A stretch of DNA of 24,405 nucleotides from F1-20-MAGs119 sp041164425 (GTDB taxonomy: Bacteria; Actinomycetota; Acidimicrobiia; Acidimicrobiales; Ilumatobacteraceae), in the NCBI GenBank assembly GCA_041164425.1, contig JBEAPO010000113.1, positions 1-24,405 of the forward strand, written 5' to 3'. The notes beneath the pieces are model-generated. The model did no database searches, had not been told where the DNA came from, and saw only the letters and a list, made by a program, of their open reading frames with translations. This document shows, piece by piece, positions 14,627 through 20,935 of this stretch; position 1 is the stretch's first letter; the number at the start of each line of letters is the position of its first letter. A program made the translations under genes and the position numbers.

Positions 14627-15790
14627 TCATTTCGGAGCGGGCAGCTCGCCGCCGCCGTACTTCACCAACGCGTCAAGCGCCTCGTCGAGTGTGGCGACGG
14701 GCACGATCGTGAGTGCCGAACCAACCGCCGCCCGCGCCGATGCGATCTCTGCGTCGGTTTGCGACTTCGGCACGAGGAACAGGTCGGCGCCACTGCGTTT
14801 CACCGCGACGGCCTTCTGGCGCAGTGCGCCGATGGCCCCCACCGCGCCGTCTTCGGCGATGGTTCCCGTGGCGGCCACCTTCACACGACCCATCAGATCA
14901 CCTGGTGTGAGTTCGTCCAGTAGGGCCAACGTGAACGCGAGTCCGGCCGACGGTCCGCCGATCGCATCGGTCGAAATGTCGACCTCGAAGGGAACGTCGA
15001 CGGTACGCGTGTCGGCGGGAACGATGCCGATGATCGTGCGCTGCGAGTCATCGGGGCTGGCGATGAGGCGCACCTTCTCCTCGCGACGGGTTTCATTGGG
15101 GTTCGAATTCAACGTATTGACCACGATCTCGACGACATCACCGACCTTGCGACCCTCCATGACCTTCACAAGAACGTCGAGTGTGGGTGTCGCCGTGCCG
15201 TCGAGTGCCTCGATGACGTCGCCGGGGTTCAGCAGTTTGCATGCGGAGTCGTCCGCCGGGTTGGTCTCGCAGATCACTTGTTCGACGACCACGGAGCCGT
15301 AGTTCAACGCAACGTCGTACCCAAGGCGTTTCAGCGCGACGAATTCCGCAATCTGCTTGGCGCCGACCATCGCCTGGAAACCGAGACGTCGCTGTTCGAC
15401 GGGTGATCGATCACCGAATCGCTGGAGCTTTGTTTCGATCGAAATGTCATCATCAACCCATCCGATGAAGCCTTCGAGCGCGGTCAGTTGGGAGCCGTAG
15501 GCGGTGACGAATCGAATGCTGTTGGCCGTGCGGTACCGCGTGACGTCGGTTGCACCGACGCCGAATCCGAGCCGCGGTGCGACGGCGTCGACCGAACCCG
15601 GCGCGGTCTCCCAACGTTCAATGGTCGTTGCCCCCGCGACGACGATCGCCATGAGCACCAACCACGACACCGTCAACATCGGAAGGGCCCACCAGAGCCG
15701 GCGAACCGACACGGTTGGCCGCGGTGGGTCGGGAACGAGCGGTGGGGGCAGTACGCTCGGCGGCGATTGATCGGGAGACGCATCTGACAT
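14627..15790 (-). CDS. Membrane-anchored PDZ / Lon-type (S16) serine protease, YlbL-like
   Basis: 387 residues. A Pro-rich cytoplasmic N-terminus (1-28) is followed by one membrane helix (about 33-54) and an extracytoplasmic part: a PDZ domain (about 165-245, with LNPGDVIEALDG) and a Lon proteolytic domain (about 260-380). The catalytic Ser-Lys dyad is S281 in GGPSAGLAF and K326 in GALRQK. Mycobacterial Rv3194c and B. subtilis YlbL have this architecture; YlbL helps clear the SOS division inhibitor YneA. The ATG at 15790 overlaps the ATG of the divergent two-TM gene within CATG. No Shine-Dalgarno is seen before it. It is upstream of, and probably co-transcribed with, the DivIVA-like and UPF0182 genes. 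Confidence 0.93.
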   Translation of the reverse strand: MSDASPDQSPPSVLPPPLVPDPPRPTVSVRRLWWALPMLTVSWLVLMAIVVAGATTIERWETAPGSVDAVAPRLGFGVGATDVTRYRTANSIRFVTAYGSQLTALEGFIGWVDDDISIETKLQRFGDRSPVEQRRLGFQAMVGAKQIAEFVALKRLGYDVALNYGSVVVEQVICETNPADDSACKLLNPGDVIEALDGTATPTLDVLVKVMEGRKVGDVVEIVVNTLNSNPNETRREEKVRLIASPDDSQRTIIGIVPADTRTVDVPFEVDISTDAIGGPSAGLAFTLALLDELTPGDLMGRVKVAATGTIAEDGAVGAIGALRQKAVAVKRSGADLFLVPKSQTDAEIASARAAVGSALTIVPVATLDEALDALVKYGGGELPAPK

Positions 15791-16115
15791 GACAGCGCTG
15801 ATTGTTGCATTGTCGACGGCGGATGTCACCGTGCGCGCCGGTGCCGTGGGTCTCGCCGCCGCACTTGCGGTTGCCCTGCTCGGGTCCCGCATCGACTGGA
15901 ACCAGTTGCGTCGCGGCCAACGCCGTCCGATTCCTCTTTATCTGCGCGTCGACCAGCGTCCGGGGCAGACGTACCGTCCTCCCGCCGTCCGGCGGCGCGT
16001 CGCCGCGTCCGGAAGCCTCGTCGGCTTCGCCGTTGCCGCAGGTCTCGTCATCGCGCTCGCCCTCTCCGTCACGGCCGCACTGTTGGTCGAGTCGGTCACC
16101 GACCTGTTGCGCTGA
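15789..16115 (+). CDS. Small two-TM membrane protein of unknown function
   Basis: 108 residues with hydrophobic helices at about 13-32 and 75-101, joined by a basic, Arg/Pro-rich segment (RIDWNQLRRGQRRPIP, RPPAVRRRVAAS) likely to lie in the cytoplasm. A GGGAGA sequence (15773-15778) ten bases before the ATG can act as ribosome binding site, with TACGCT (15752-15757) as a possible -10. Its ATG overlaps the start codon of the divergent PDZ protease. The HEAT-repeat gene starts three bases after its stop, so the two form an operon. No family is recognised. The reality of the gene is supported by its codon pattern and operon position. Confidence 0.65.
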   Translation: MTALIVALSTADVTVRAGAVGLAAALAVALLGSRIDWNQLRRGQRRPIPLYLRVDQRPGQTYRPPAVRRRVAASGSLVGFAVAAGLVIALALSVTAALLVESVTDLLR

Positions 16116-16118
16116 ACC

Positions 16119-16748
16119 GTGCACGCGAGTCCCGTCACGCTGGTCGCCGTCACGCTGGCCGCGCACGCATGCGACCTTCCCACGCTCGAAGCAGCCTTCG
16201 AAGGTGACGATGCGCACGTACGCGCCATCGCGTTGGGTGCGTTGCACGGATGCGATGCTCTGACACCGCGACACATCGCACTCGCCCTCACCGACCCCGA
16301 ACGATTGGTGCGCCACCGCCTCGCACAGGTGGCGGCGCACGACACGCGTGTCGATTTGTTGCGAATGTTGGCCGACAACGACTTCGCGGTTGCGGAAACC
16401 GCCGCATGGGCACTCGGCGAACGCGGCAACGTTTCCGATGGAGAGATGCAGGCACTCGTCATGTCGGCCACCACCCACACACATCCTCTCGTTCGGGAGT
16501 CGAGCGTCGCTGCACTCGGCTCGATCGGTGACGAACGCGGGCTACCCGCCATTCTCCATGCATACAACGACAAGCCCGCCGTGAGGCGCCGTGCAGTCAT
16601 TTCGCTCGCACCGTTCGACTCCCCCGAAGTGACCGCCGCCCTGCGTGCGGCCCTTTCCGACCGCGACTGGCAGGTACGCCAGGCTGCGGAAGACCTGCTT
16701 GCAGCCGCTGAACTGTCCGACTCCGAGACGGGGCCCGACGCGTCGTAA
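16119..16748 (+). CDS. HEAT-repeat protein
   Basis: 209 residues built of about five helical-hairpin repeats, with recurring units such as DAHVRAIALGALHG, ERLVRHRLAQVAAHD, DFAVAETAAWALGERG, HPLVRESSVAALGSIGD and DWQVRQAAEDLLAA. These are typical HEAT/PBS-lyase-like repeats that make a curved protein-binding scaffold. The GTG at 16119 lies three bases after the stop of the two-TM protein. No catalytic residues or membrane segments are seen. Its TAA stop forms part of a possible -10 for the next gene. It probably acts as a protein-protein adaptor, possibly for the co-encoded membrane protein; no partner can be named. Confidence 0.88.
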   Translation: MHASPVTLVAVTLAAHACDLPTLEAAFEGDDAHVRAIALGALHGCDALTPRHIALALTDPERLVRHRLAQVAAHDTRVDLLRMLADNDFAVAETAAWALGERGNVSDGEMQALVMSATTHTHPLVRESSVAALGSIGDERGLPAILHAYNDKPAVRRRAVISLAPFDSPEVTAALRAALSDRDWQVRQAAEDLLAAAELSDSETGPDAS

Positions 16749-16763
16749 CGTTTGAGTTCAAAC
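16746..16763 (+). promoter_or_regulatory. -10 element and palindromic operator candidate upstream of the second Rieske oxygenase
   Basis: The 14-base inverted repeat GTTTGAGTTCAAAC (16750-16763; six-base arms, two-base centre) overlaps a possible -10, TAACGT (16746-16751), and covers the expected transcription start. This is a natural place for a repressor to act, and a TetR-family gene follows the oxygenase. Confidence 0.5.
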
Positions 16764-16784
16764 AGCACGGCAACGCGCGCTTCG

Positions 16785-16791
16785 AAGGAGG
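16785..16791 (+). promoter_or_regulatory. Strong Shine-Dalgarno (AAGGAGG) deciding a GTG start
   Basis: AAGGAGG ends six bases before the GTG at 16798. It is the best ribosome binding site in the window and fixes the start of the second Rieske oxygenase. Confidence 0.85.
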
Positions 16792-16797
16792 GACCCA

Positions 16798-18051
16798 GTG
16801 GACGCAACGTTGATCGAGCGCATCAAGCGCGACATGCACGACCAGTTCGACCGCAAGGGGAATCCCGATGGCTTCCCCGCGTTTCACGACGTTCCGATCG
16901 ACCGGTACATCTCCGACGAGTTCTGGGAGCTCGAACAAAAGCACCTTTGGACACGCGTCTGGGTCATGGCCGGCCGCGAAGAAGACGTCGCCAAGCCCGG
17001 TGACTACTTCACATTCGACCATCTGCGCGTTCCGATCGTCGTTGTGCGCGGTAACGACGGAAAGTTACGTGCGTTCTACAACACGTGCCAGCACCGCGGC
17101 GCACCCGTCGTGCGCGACGAGAAGGGCTGCGCAAACCAATTGCGTTGTCAGTACCACGGGTGGGTCTACAGCATCGATTCAGGTGAGTTGAAGAGCGTTC
17201 CCGATGAGCGCGACTTCATCGGTCTGTGTCGGGAAGAAAAGTTCCTAACGGAAATTCGTTGCGAGTCGTGGCAGGGTTGGATCTGGGTGAACCAAGACCC
17301 CGAGGCTGCGTCTCTGCACGAATGGTTCGGCGTGCCGTTCCAACAGATGGAAGAACTGTGTGGCAACGAACTCCGCGCGGTTGGCCCGCGCGTCATGGAC
17401 ATTCCGTGCAACTGGAAGGTCACGGCCGAGGCGTTCCTCGAGGTGTACCACTTCCGTTTCATCCACGACCGCGGCGGCTGGAGCGCTCTCGACAACCGCG
17501 GAGCATCAATGGGCTTGTTGCCAAACGGGTGCAGCCGCATGGTGACGCCATTTTCGAAGAAGGCGTGCGAACTGCGCGGCATGAAGGACTGGACCGACTT
17601 TCAGACCTTCAAGGATCCCCGGTTCATCGACATCCCGTCGGTCAACGACCTCATCCGCTCTACGAGCACGGCCTTCTCATTGTTCCCCAACCTCATCTCG
17701 CCGGTGGCGGCGTACGGGTTTCCGTTCATCATGTTCTGGCCGCTCGACAAGACCCACACGCGTCTCATGTGGTCGCACTACGCACCGAAAGATTGGGAGG
17801 GCGACGAGCTTCCACCGCATTGGCAACAGCGCATGGACGAGTTCGACCTGATCATGGACGAGGACAAGTGGAACATGGCCCCCATGCAGCGTTCACTCGA
17901 ATCGCCCGCGATGAAGGGTGTCGTCGTCAACTACCAAGAACGGCGGATCTGGCATTTTCACGAGACGGTCGACCGCACCATCGGGATCGACCGAATCCCT
18001 TCCCACATGAGGGTGGCCCAGGTGCTCCGGCCCTACATAGAGAAAGACTGA
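16798..18051 (+). CDS. Rieske [2Fe-2S] non-heme iron oxygenase, alpha subunit (second copy, different subfamily)
   Basis: 417 residues. Rieske ligands are C97-x-H99 (CQHRG) and C117-x2-H120 (CQYHGW). The mononuclear iron motif is EVYHFRFIHD (H218, H223), with D356 in MDEDKWNMAPMQ as probable third ligand. It is clearly related in plan to the oxygenase at the left end (both share WxRVWxMA and PGDY segments) but differs in length and in the iron-site sequence, so it probably acts on a different substrate. GTG start with a strong Shine-Dalgarno. Upstream lies a palindromic operator candidate, and downstream is a TetR regulator, then an SDR and an exporter. Partner reductase and ferredoxin are not encoded nearby. 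Family members include steroid, choline/carnitine and aromatic oxygenases; the choice cannot be made from sequence alone. Confidence 0.95.
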   Translation: MDATLIERIKRDMHDQFDRKGNPDGFPAFHDVPIDRYISDEFWELEQKHLWTRVWVMAGREEDVAKPGDYFTFDHLRVPIVVVRGNDGKLRAFYNTCQHRGAPVVRDEKGCANQLRCQYHGWVYSIDSGELKSVPDERDFIGLCREEKFLTEIRCESWQGWIWVNQDPEAASLHEWFGVPFQQMEELCGNELRAVGPRVMDIPCNWKVTAEAFLEVYHFRFIHDRGGWSALDNRGASMGLLPNGCSRMVTPFSKKACELRGMKDWTDFQTFKDPRFIDIPSVNDLIRSTSTAFSLFPNLISPVAAYGFPFIMFWPLDKTHTRLMWSHYAPKDWEGDELPPHWQQRMDEFDLIMDEDKWNMAPMQRSLESPAMKGVVVNYQERRIWHFHETVDRTIGIDRIPSHMRVAQVLRPYIEKD

Positions 18052-18099
18052 ATTTGCGTCGGCCTGATCACCGGCAAAATGACCAAAGTCGGGCAGGGT

Positions 18100-18122
18100 C
18101 TAGAACAGAAGTTCGTTAGAGT
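18100..18122 (+). promoter_or_regulatory. Possible autoregulatory site and -10 of the TetR gene
   Basis: An imperfect inverted repeat, GAAC-AGAA-GTTC (18103-18114), is flanked by CTA and TAG. It lies just upstream of TAGAGT (18117-18122), a possible -10 located ten bases before the ATG. The half-site differs from the palindrome upstream of the oxygenase. Confidence 0.3.
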
Positions 18123-18132
18123 AGTCAACGAC

Positions 18133-18771
18133 ATGGATTCTCCCTCAGGTGTTCCCCAGCCCATTCAGGCCCGCGCCGAGGCCACAGTCTCGACAGTAAT
18201 CGAGGCAACGATCCGGGCCATCGAGGCGCACGGCGAAGCCAGCGTTCGAATCGACGACATCCTGAACGAGACCGGCATCTCGAAGGGTTCTCTTTACCAC
18301 CACTTTGGCGGTCGCGAAGGCCTCATTGCCGCAGCGCGAGTCACGCAGTTCAGCCGCTTCGTCGCCGAAGATGCGAAGAACATTCGCGAGACCCTCACGA
18401 AGACAACCACCCTCGAAGAATTTATCGCAGCGACGTCGGCGCTCGTGCAAACCAGCAACTCAGTCGAGCGCGAACGCGCGCGCCACAACCGACTGTCGGT
18501 GATCGCGAGTTCACACGGTCGACCAGAACTACGCGAGTCGTTGGCGCTGCAGCAGCATTCACACACCGAACACATCGCCGATGCAGTTCGATACGGACAG
18601 TCGAAGGGTTGGATTCGTAACGACATCGATGCGCGTGCAGTCGCAGTGTTCGTTCAGAGTTACAACCTGGCGCGCGTGTTGGTCGACCTTGACACCGAAC
18701 CCGTGTCCGTCGACGAATGGGAGAACGTCGTGCGCGTTGCTCTCGGGTCGTTCTTCGTCCGCAACGGCTGA
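18133..18771 (+). CDS. TetR family transcriptional regulator
   Basis: 212 residues from the ATG at 18133. The N-terminal helix-turn-helix is clear: ATIRAIEAHGEASVRIDDILNETGISKGSLYHHFGGREGLI (about 24-64), with the family's SKGSLYHHF recognition helix. The C-terminal half is a helical ligand-binding and dimer domain without a recognisable specificity signature. An in-frame ATG 18 codons upstream (18079) is less likely because it lacks a ribosome binding site and would include a possible -10 (TAGAGT, 18117-18122). The gene lies 81 bases after the second Rieske oxygenase. It is a good candidate repressor of that gene, and possibly of the SDR and exporter, relieved by the substrate or a metabolite. 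Confidence 0.93.
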   Translation: MDSPSGVPQPIQARAEATVSTVIEATIRAIEAHGEASVRIDDILNETGISKGSLYHHFGGREGLIAAARVTQFSRFVAEDAKNIRETLTKTTTLEEFIAATSALVQTSNSVERERARHNRLSVIASSHGRPELRESLALQQHSHTEHIADAVRYGQSKGWIRNDIDARAVAVFVQSYNLARVLVDLDTEPVSVDEWENVVRVALGSFFVRNG

Positions 18772-18799
18772 GGCACATCATGGCGTGACACCCCCGTCG

Positions 18800-18820
18800 T
18801 AGTTTGTGCGGCGAGGAGGT
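18800..18820 (+). promoter_or_regulatory. -10 hexamer TAGTTT and Shine-Dalgarno AGGAGGT for the DUF222/HNH gene
   Basis: TAGTTT (18800-18805) is followed by AGGAGGT (18814-18820). The ribosome binding site is only two bases before the GTG at 18823 but five before the next GTG at 18826, so the latter may be the real start. The leader would be about 12 bases. Confidence 0.5.
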
Positions 18821-18822
18821 AC

Positions 18823-20097
18823 GTGGTGGTCCCACCGGCCCAAGCACTCGCTTCTCGCGATACTTCATCGCCTCGTCGCGGTCCGCACACCGCCTCCGAC
18901 AACATTCGTGTCGACCGCCTTCTTGCACTTGATGTTGATGCCGTTGCAACACTCGGTCTCGATGGCGTGCGCCGCGCCCTCGAACGGGTCGCGCACTTGC
19001 AGCGGCAGGTCGATGCAATTCGCATCACGCTGAACTCACGCCTGCGCGAACTCTCCACGGCCTCTCCCGCGGTCATGCCGGAACAGGTCATCGTCAAGGC
19101 CACATCGGTTTCGCGACCCGAGGCTCGTCGCGAGATGCAACGAGTCGACACCCTCGACCAGTTTCCGCGCTTCCGCGACGCAGTTATCTCGGGAGACGTG
19201 TCGGCACATCATCTCGACGTCGTGTCCCGAGCCATCAGACATCTCGACAACGACGCTCGAACTCTGCTCGTCGACGACGAGGCTCGGCTCATCGGCATCG
19301 CACGTTGCTCCACCCCCGATAGTTTCGCCCGAGCTGTACAGCAGGCCGCGTTGCGCGCCGAGAACGAAACTGGGGTCGACACCACGCAGCGTCAACGCAA
19401 CAGAACGTGGCTTCGACACTGGGTCGACAACGACAGCGGAATGGTTCGGCTTCACGGCGAGTTCGACCCCGAGTCGGGGCTGCGTCTCGTCGGACGTTTA
19501 CAACGAACCGTACAGACATTATTCAATGCGGGCGAGGGCGTCAGCGTCTCGCGAACACCATCCAACAAGCCCGCGCATCTCAACGCATTGGCCTTGGTTG
19601 CTCTCGTATGCGACGCCAGCGACGGCAACGTCGTTGCCATCTCGGGTGCGGCCGCCCGTGCCGATGTCAGTGTGGTCGTCGATCTCGAAACCCTTCGGTC
19701 GGGTCTTCATGCACGGTCGATCATCTCCACCGGCACCGACATCAGCCTGCCCGTCGACACGATCCGACGGCTCGCCTGCGACGCACGCATCATTCCGGTT
19801 GTCATGTCCTCTGCCGGCGTTGCGCTCGACATGGGTCGCGCAACACGACTTGCAAACGCGCATCAACGGCGTGCGCTAGAGGCCATGCATCAGACCTGCG
19901 CCGTGCCGCGCTGCACCGTTGCGGTGTCGATGTGCGAACCACACCACATCGACTACTGGGTCAACGGTGGCCCCACCGACCTCACCAATCTCGTTCCGCT
20001 CTGTTCGGAACATCACCGCTGCGTCCACGAGGGCGGCTGGCGACTCCACATGGCCGACGGATCCCGAACGGTCACCGTCTCCGTGCCTGGTGGATAG
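18823..20097 (+). CDS. DUF222 / HNH endonuclease domain protein
   Basis: 424 residues. The N-terminal two thirds (about 25-330) fit the helical DUF222 domain that is multi-copy in actinobacterial genomes. The C-terminal part carries an HNH nuclease motif: CAVPRCTVAVSMCEPHHIDYW, then GGPTDLTNLVPLCSEHHRCVHEGGW, with the zinc-binding cysteine pairs and the catalytic His of EPHHID. Members are predicted DNA nucleases of unknown role; some copies sit in mobile or 13E12-type repeat contexts. I see no flanking inverted or direct repeats here. It separates the TetR gene from the SDR gene and may be an insertion in an older cluster. Tandem GTG starts at 18823 and 18826. Its TAG stop forms part of the next gene's -10. 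Confidence 0.92.
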   Translation: MVVPPAQALASRDTSSPRRGPHTASDNIRVDRLLALDVDAVATLGLDGVRRALERVAHLQRQVDAIRITLNSRLRELSTASPAVMPEQVIVKATSVSRPEARREMQRVDTLDQFPRFRDAVISGDVSAHHLDVVSRAIRHLDNDARTLLVDDEARLIGIARCSTPDSFARAVQQAALRAENETGVDTTQRQRNRTWLRHWVDNDSGMVRLHGEFDPESGLRLVGRLQRTVQTLFNAGEGVSVSRTPSNKPAHLNALALVALVCDASDGNVVAISGAAARADVSVVVDLETLRSGLHARSIISTGTDISLPVDTIRRLACDARIIPVVMSSAGVALDMGRATRLANAHQRRALEAMHQTCAVPRCTVAVSMCEPHHIDYWVNGGPTDLTNLVPLCSEHHRCVHEGGWRLHMADGSRTVTVSVPGG

Positions 20098-20100
20098 TTT
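20095..20100 (+). promoter_or_regulatory. -10 hexamer TAGTTT for the second SDR, overlapping a stop codon
   Basis: TAGTTT begins with the TAG stop of the DUF222/HNH gene. Six bases follow, then the ATG at 20107. No ribosome binding site fits in between, so a leaderless mRNA is predicted. Confidence 0.5.
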
Positions 20101-20106
20101 TGGGCC

Positions 20107-20874
20107 ATGTCACCGCGCGATACTTCGCCTTTGTTCGACCTCCACGGCAAGGTCGCCGTCGTCACGGGGGGCAGTCGGGGCCTCGGCCGCGAGATGGTGC
20201 TCGCATTCGCCGCACGGGGTGCCGACATCGTCATCGCCAGCCGCAAGCTCGCCAATTGTGAGTCAGTCGCCGAAGAAGTACGCGCGCTCGGTCGTCGCGC
20301 GCTTGCTGTCGGCTATCACGCGGCGAGTTGGTCCGACGCTGACGCTCTCACCGACGCTGCGTACGCCGAATATGGTCGCGTCGACGTTCTCGTCAACAAT
20401 GCCGGCATGTCACCGCTCTACCCGTCACTCGCCGACGTCAGCGAAGAACTCTTCGACAAGGTCATCGGCGTCAACCTCAAAGGCCCGTTCCGATTGTCGG
20501 CAAACATCGGCACGCAAATGGTCGCCGCGGGCGGCGGCTCGATCATCAACGTGTCGTCGGTTGCCAGTCACCGACCCAGCCCCACCGAGGCGCCCTATGC
20601 CGCAGCGAAAGCCGGTATCAACAGCCTCACGCGAAGTCTTGCGGCCGCATTCGGCCCGACGGTGCGCGTCAACTGCATCGTGCCCGGACCGTTCCTCACC
20701 GACATCTCCAAGGCATGGGACATGAACACGTTCAACGAGCATGCAAGAAACGCTTACGCCCTCGGTCGCGGAGGCGAACCGCACGAAATAGTCGGTGCAG
20801 CGCTCTACTTTGCTTCCGACGCGAGTTCGTACACCACGGGTGCGCTCCTCGACGTCGACGGCTTGCCGCGTTGA
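20107..20874 (+). CDS. SDR family NADP-dependent oxidoreductase
   Basis: 255 residues, a classical short-chain dehydrogenase. The glycine motif TGGSRGLG is at 20-27, NNAG at 97-100, and the catalytic residues are S151, Y164 and K168 (YAAAK). The basic R46 after the second strand (IASRKL) suggests NADP(H), unlike the left-hand SDR with D36. PGPFLTDIS and the terminal TTGALLDVDGLPR are typical of the family's C-terminal half. The ATG at 20107 is nine bases after the DUF222/HNH stop and six bases after a TAGTTT -10. It lies between the nuclease and an exporter, within the cluster led by the second Rieske oxygenase. The substrate is unknown. Confidence 0.94.
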   Translation: MSPRDTSPLFDLHGKVAVVTGGSRGLGREMVLAFAARGADIVIASRKLANCESVAEEVRALGRRALAVGYHAASWSDADALTDAAYAEYGRVDVLVNNAGMSPLYPSLADVSEELFDKVIGVNLKGPFRLSANIGTQMVAAGGGSIINVSSVASHRPSPTEAPYAAAKAGINSLTRSLAAAFGPTVRVNCIVPGPFLTDISKAWDMNTFNEHARNAYALGRGGEPHEIVGAALYFASDASSYTTGALLDVDGLPR

Positions 20875-20902
20875 TTACTCGCCGCCATTACGGCTTGCCT
20901 CG

Positions 20903-20929
20903 TTGACGACACCGTGCCTCACGTAGTTT
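20903..20929 (+). promoter_or_regulatory. Promoter of the MFS exporter (TTGACG - 15 - TAGTTT)
   Basis: TTGACG (20903-20908) and TAGTTT (20924-20929) are 15 bases apart, slightly short. TAGTTT lies six bases before the GTG at 20936, so the transcript is predicted to be leaderless. Confidence 0.5.
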
Positions 20930-20935
20930 GAACCC

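Noticed and set aside
15618..16807. Two long minus-strand open frames (288 and 289 codons) opposite the two-TM and HEAT genes
   Set aside because: Their products are low-complexity Arg/Ala/Ser or Gly/Arg/Asp sequence, whereas the plus strand gives clear HEAT repeats and membrane helices.
18823..20097. DUF222/HNH gene as an intein, intron or insertion sequence
   Set aside because: It is a free-standing gene with its own promoter and ribosome binding site; no terminal inverted repeats, target duplications or host-gene interruption are seen.
19407..20261. 284-codon plus-strand frame across the end of the HNH gene and start of the SDR
   Set aside because: Arg/His/Ser-rich shadow crossing two well-defined gene ends.
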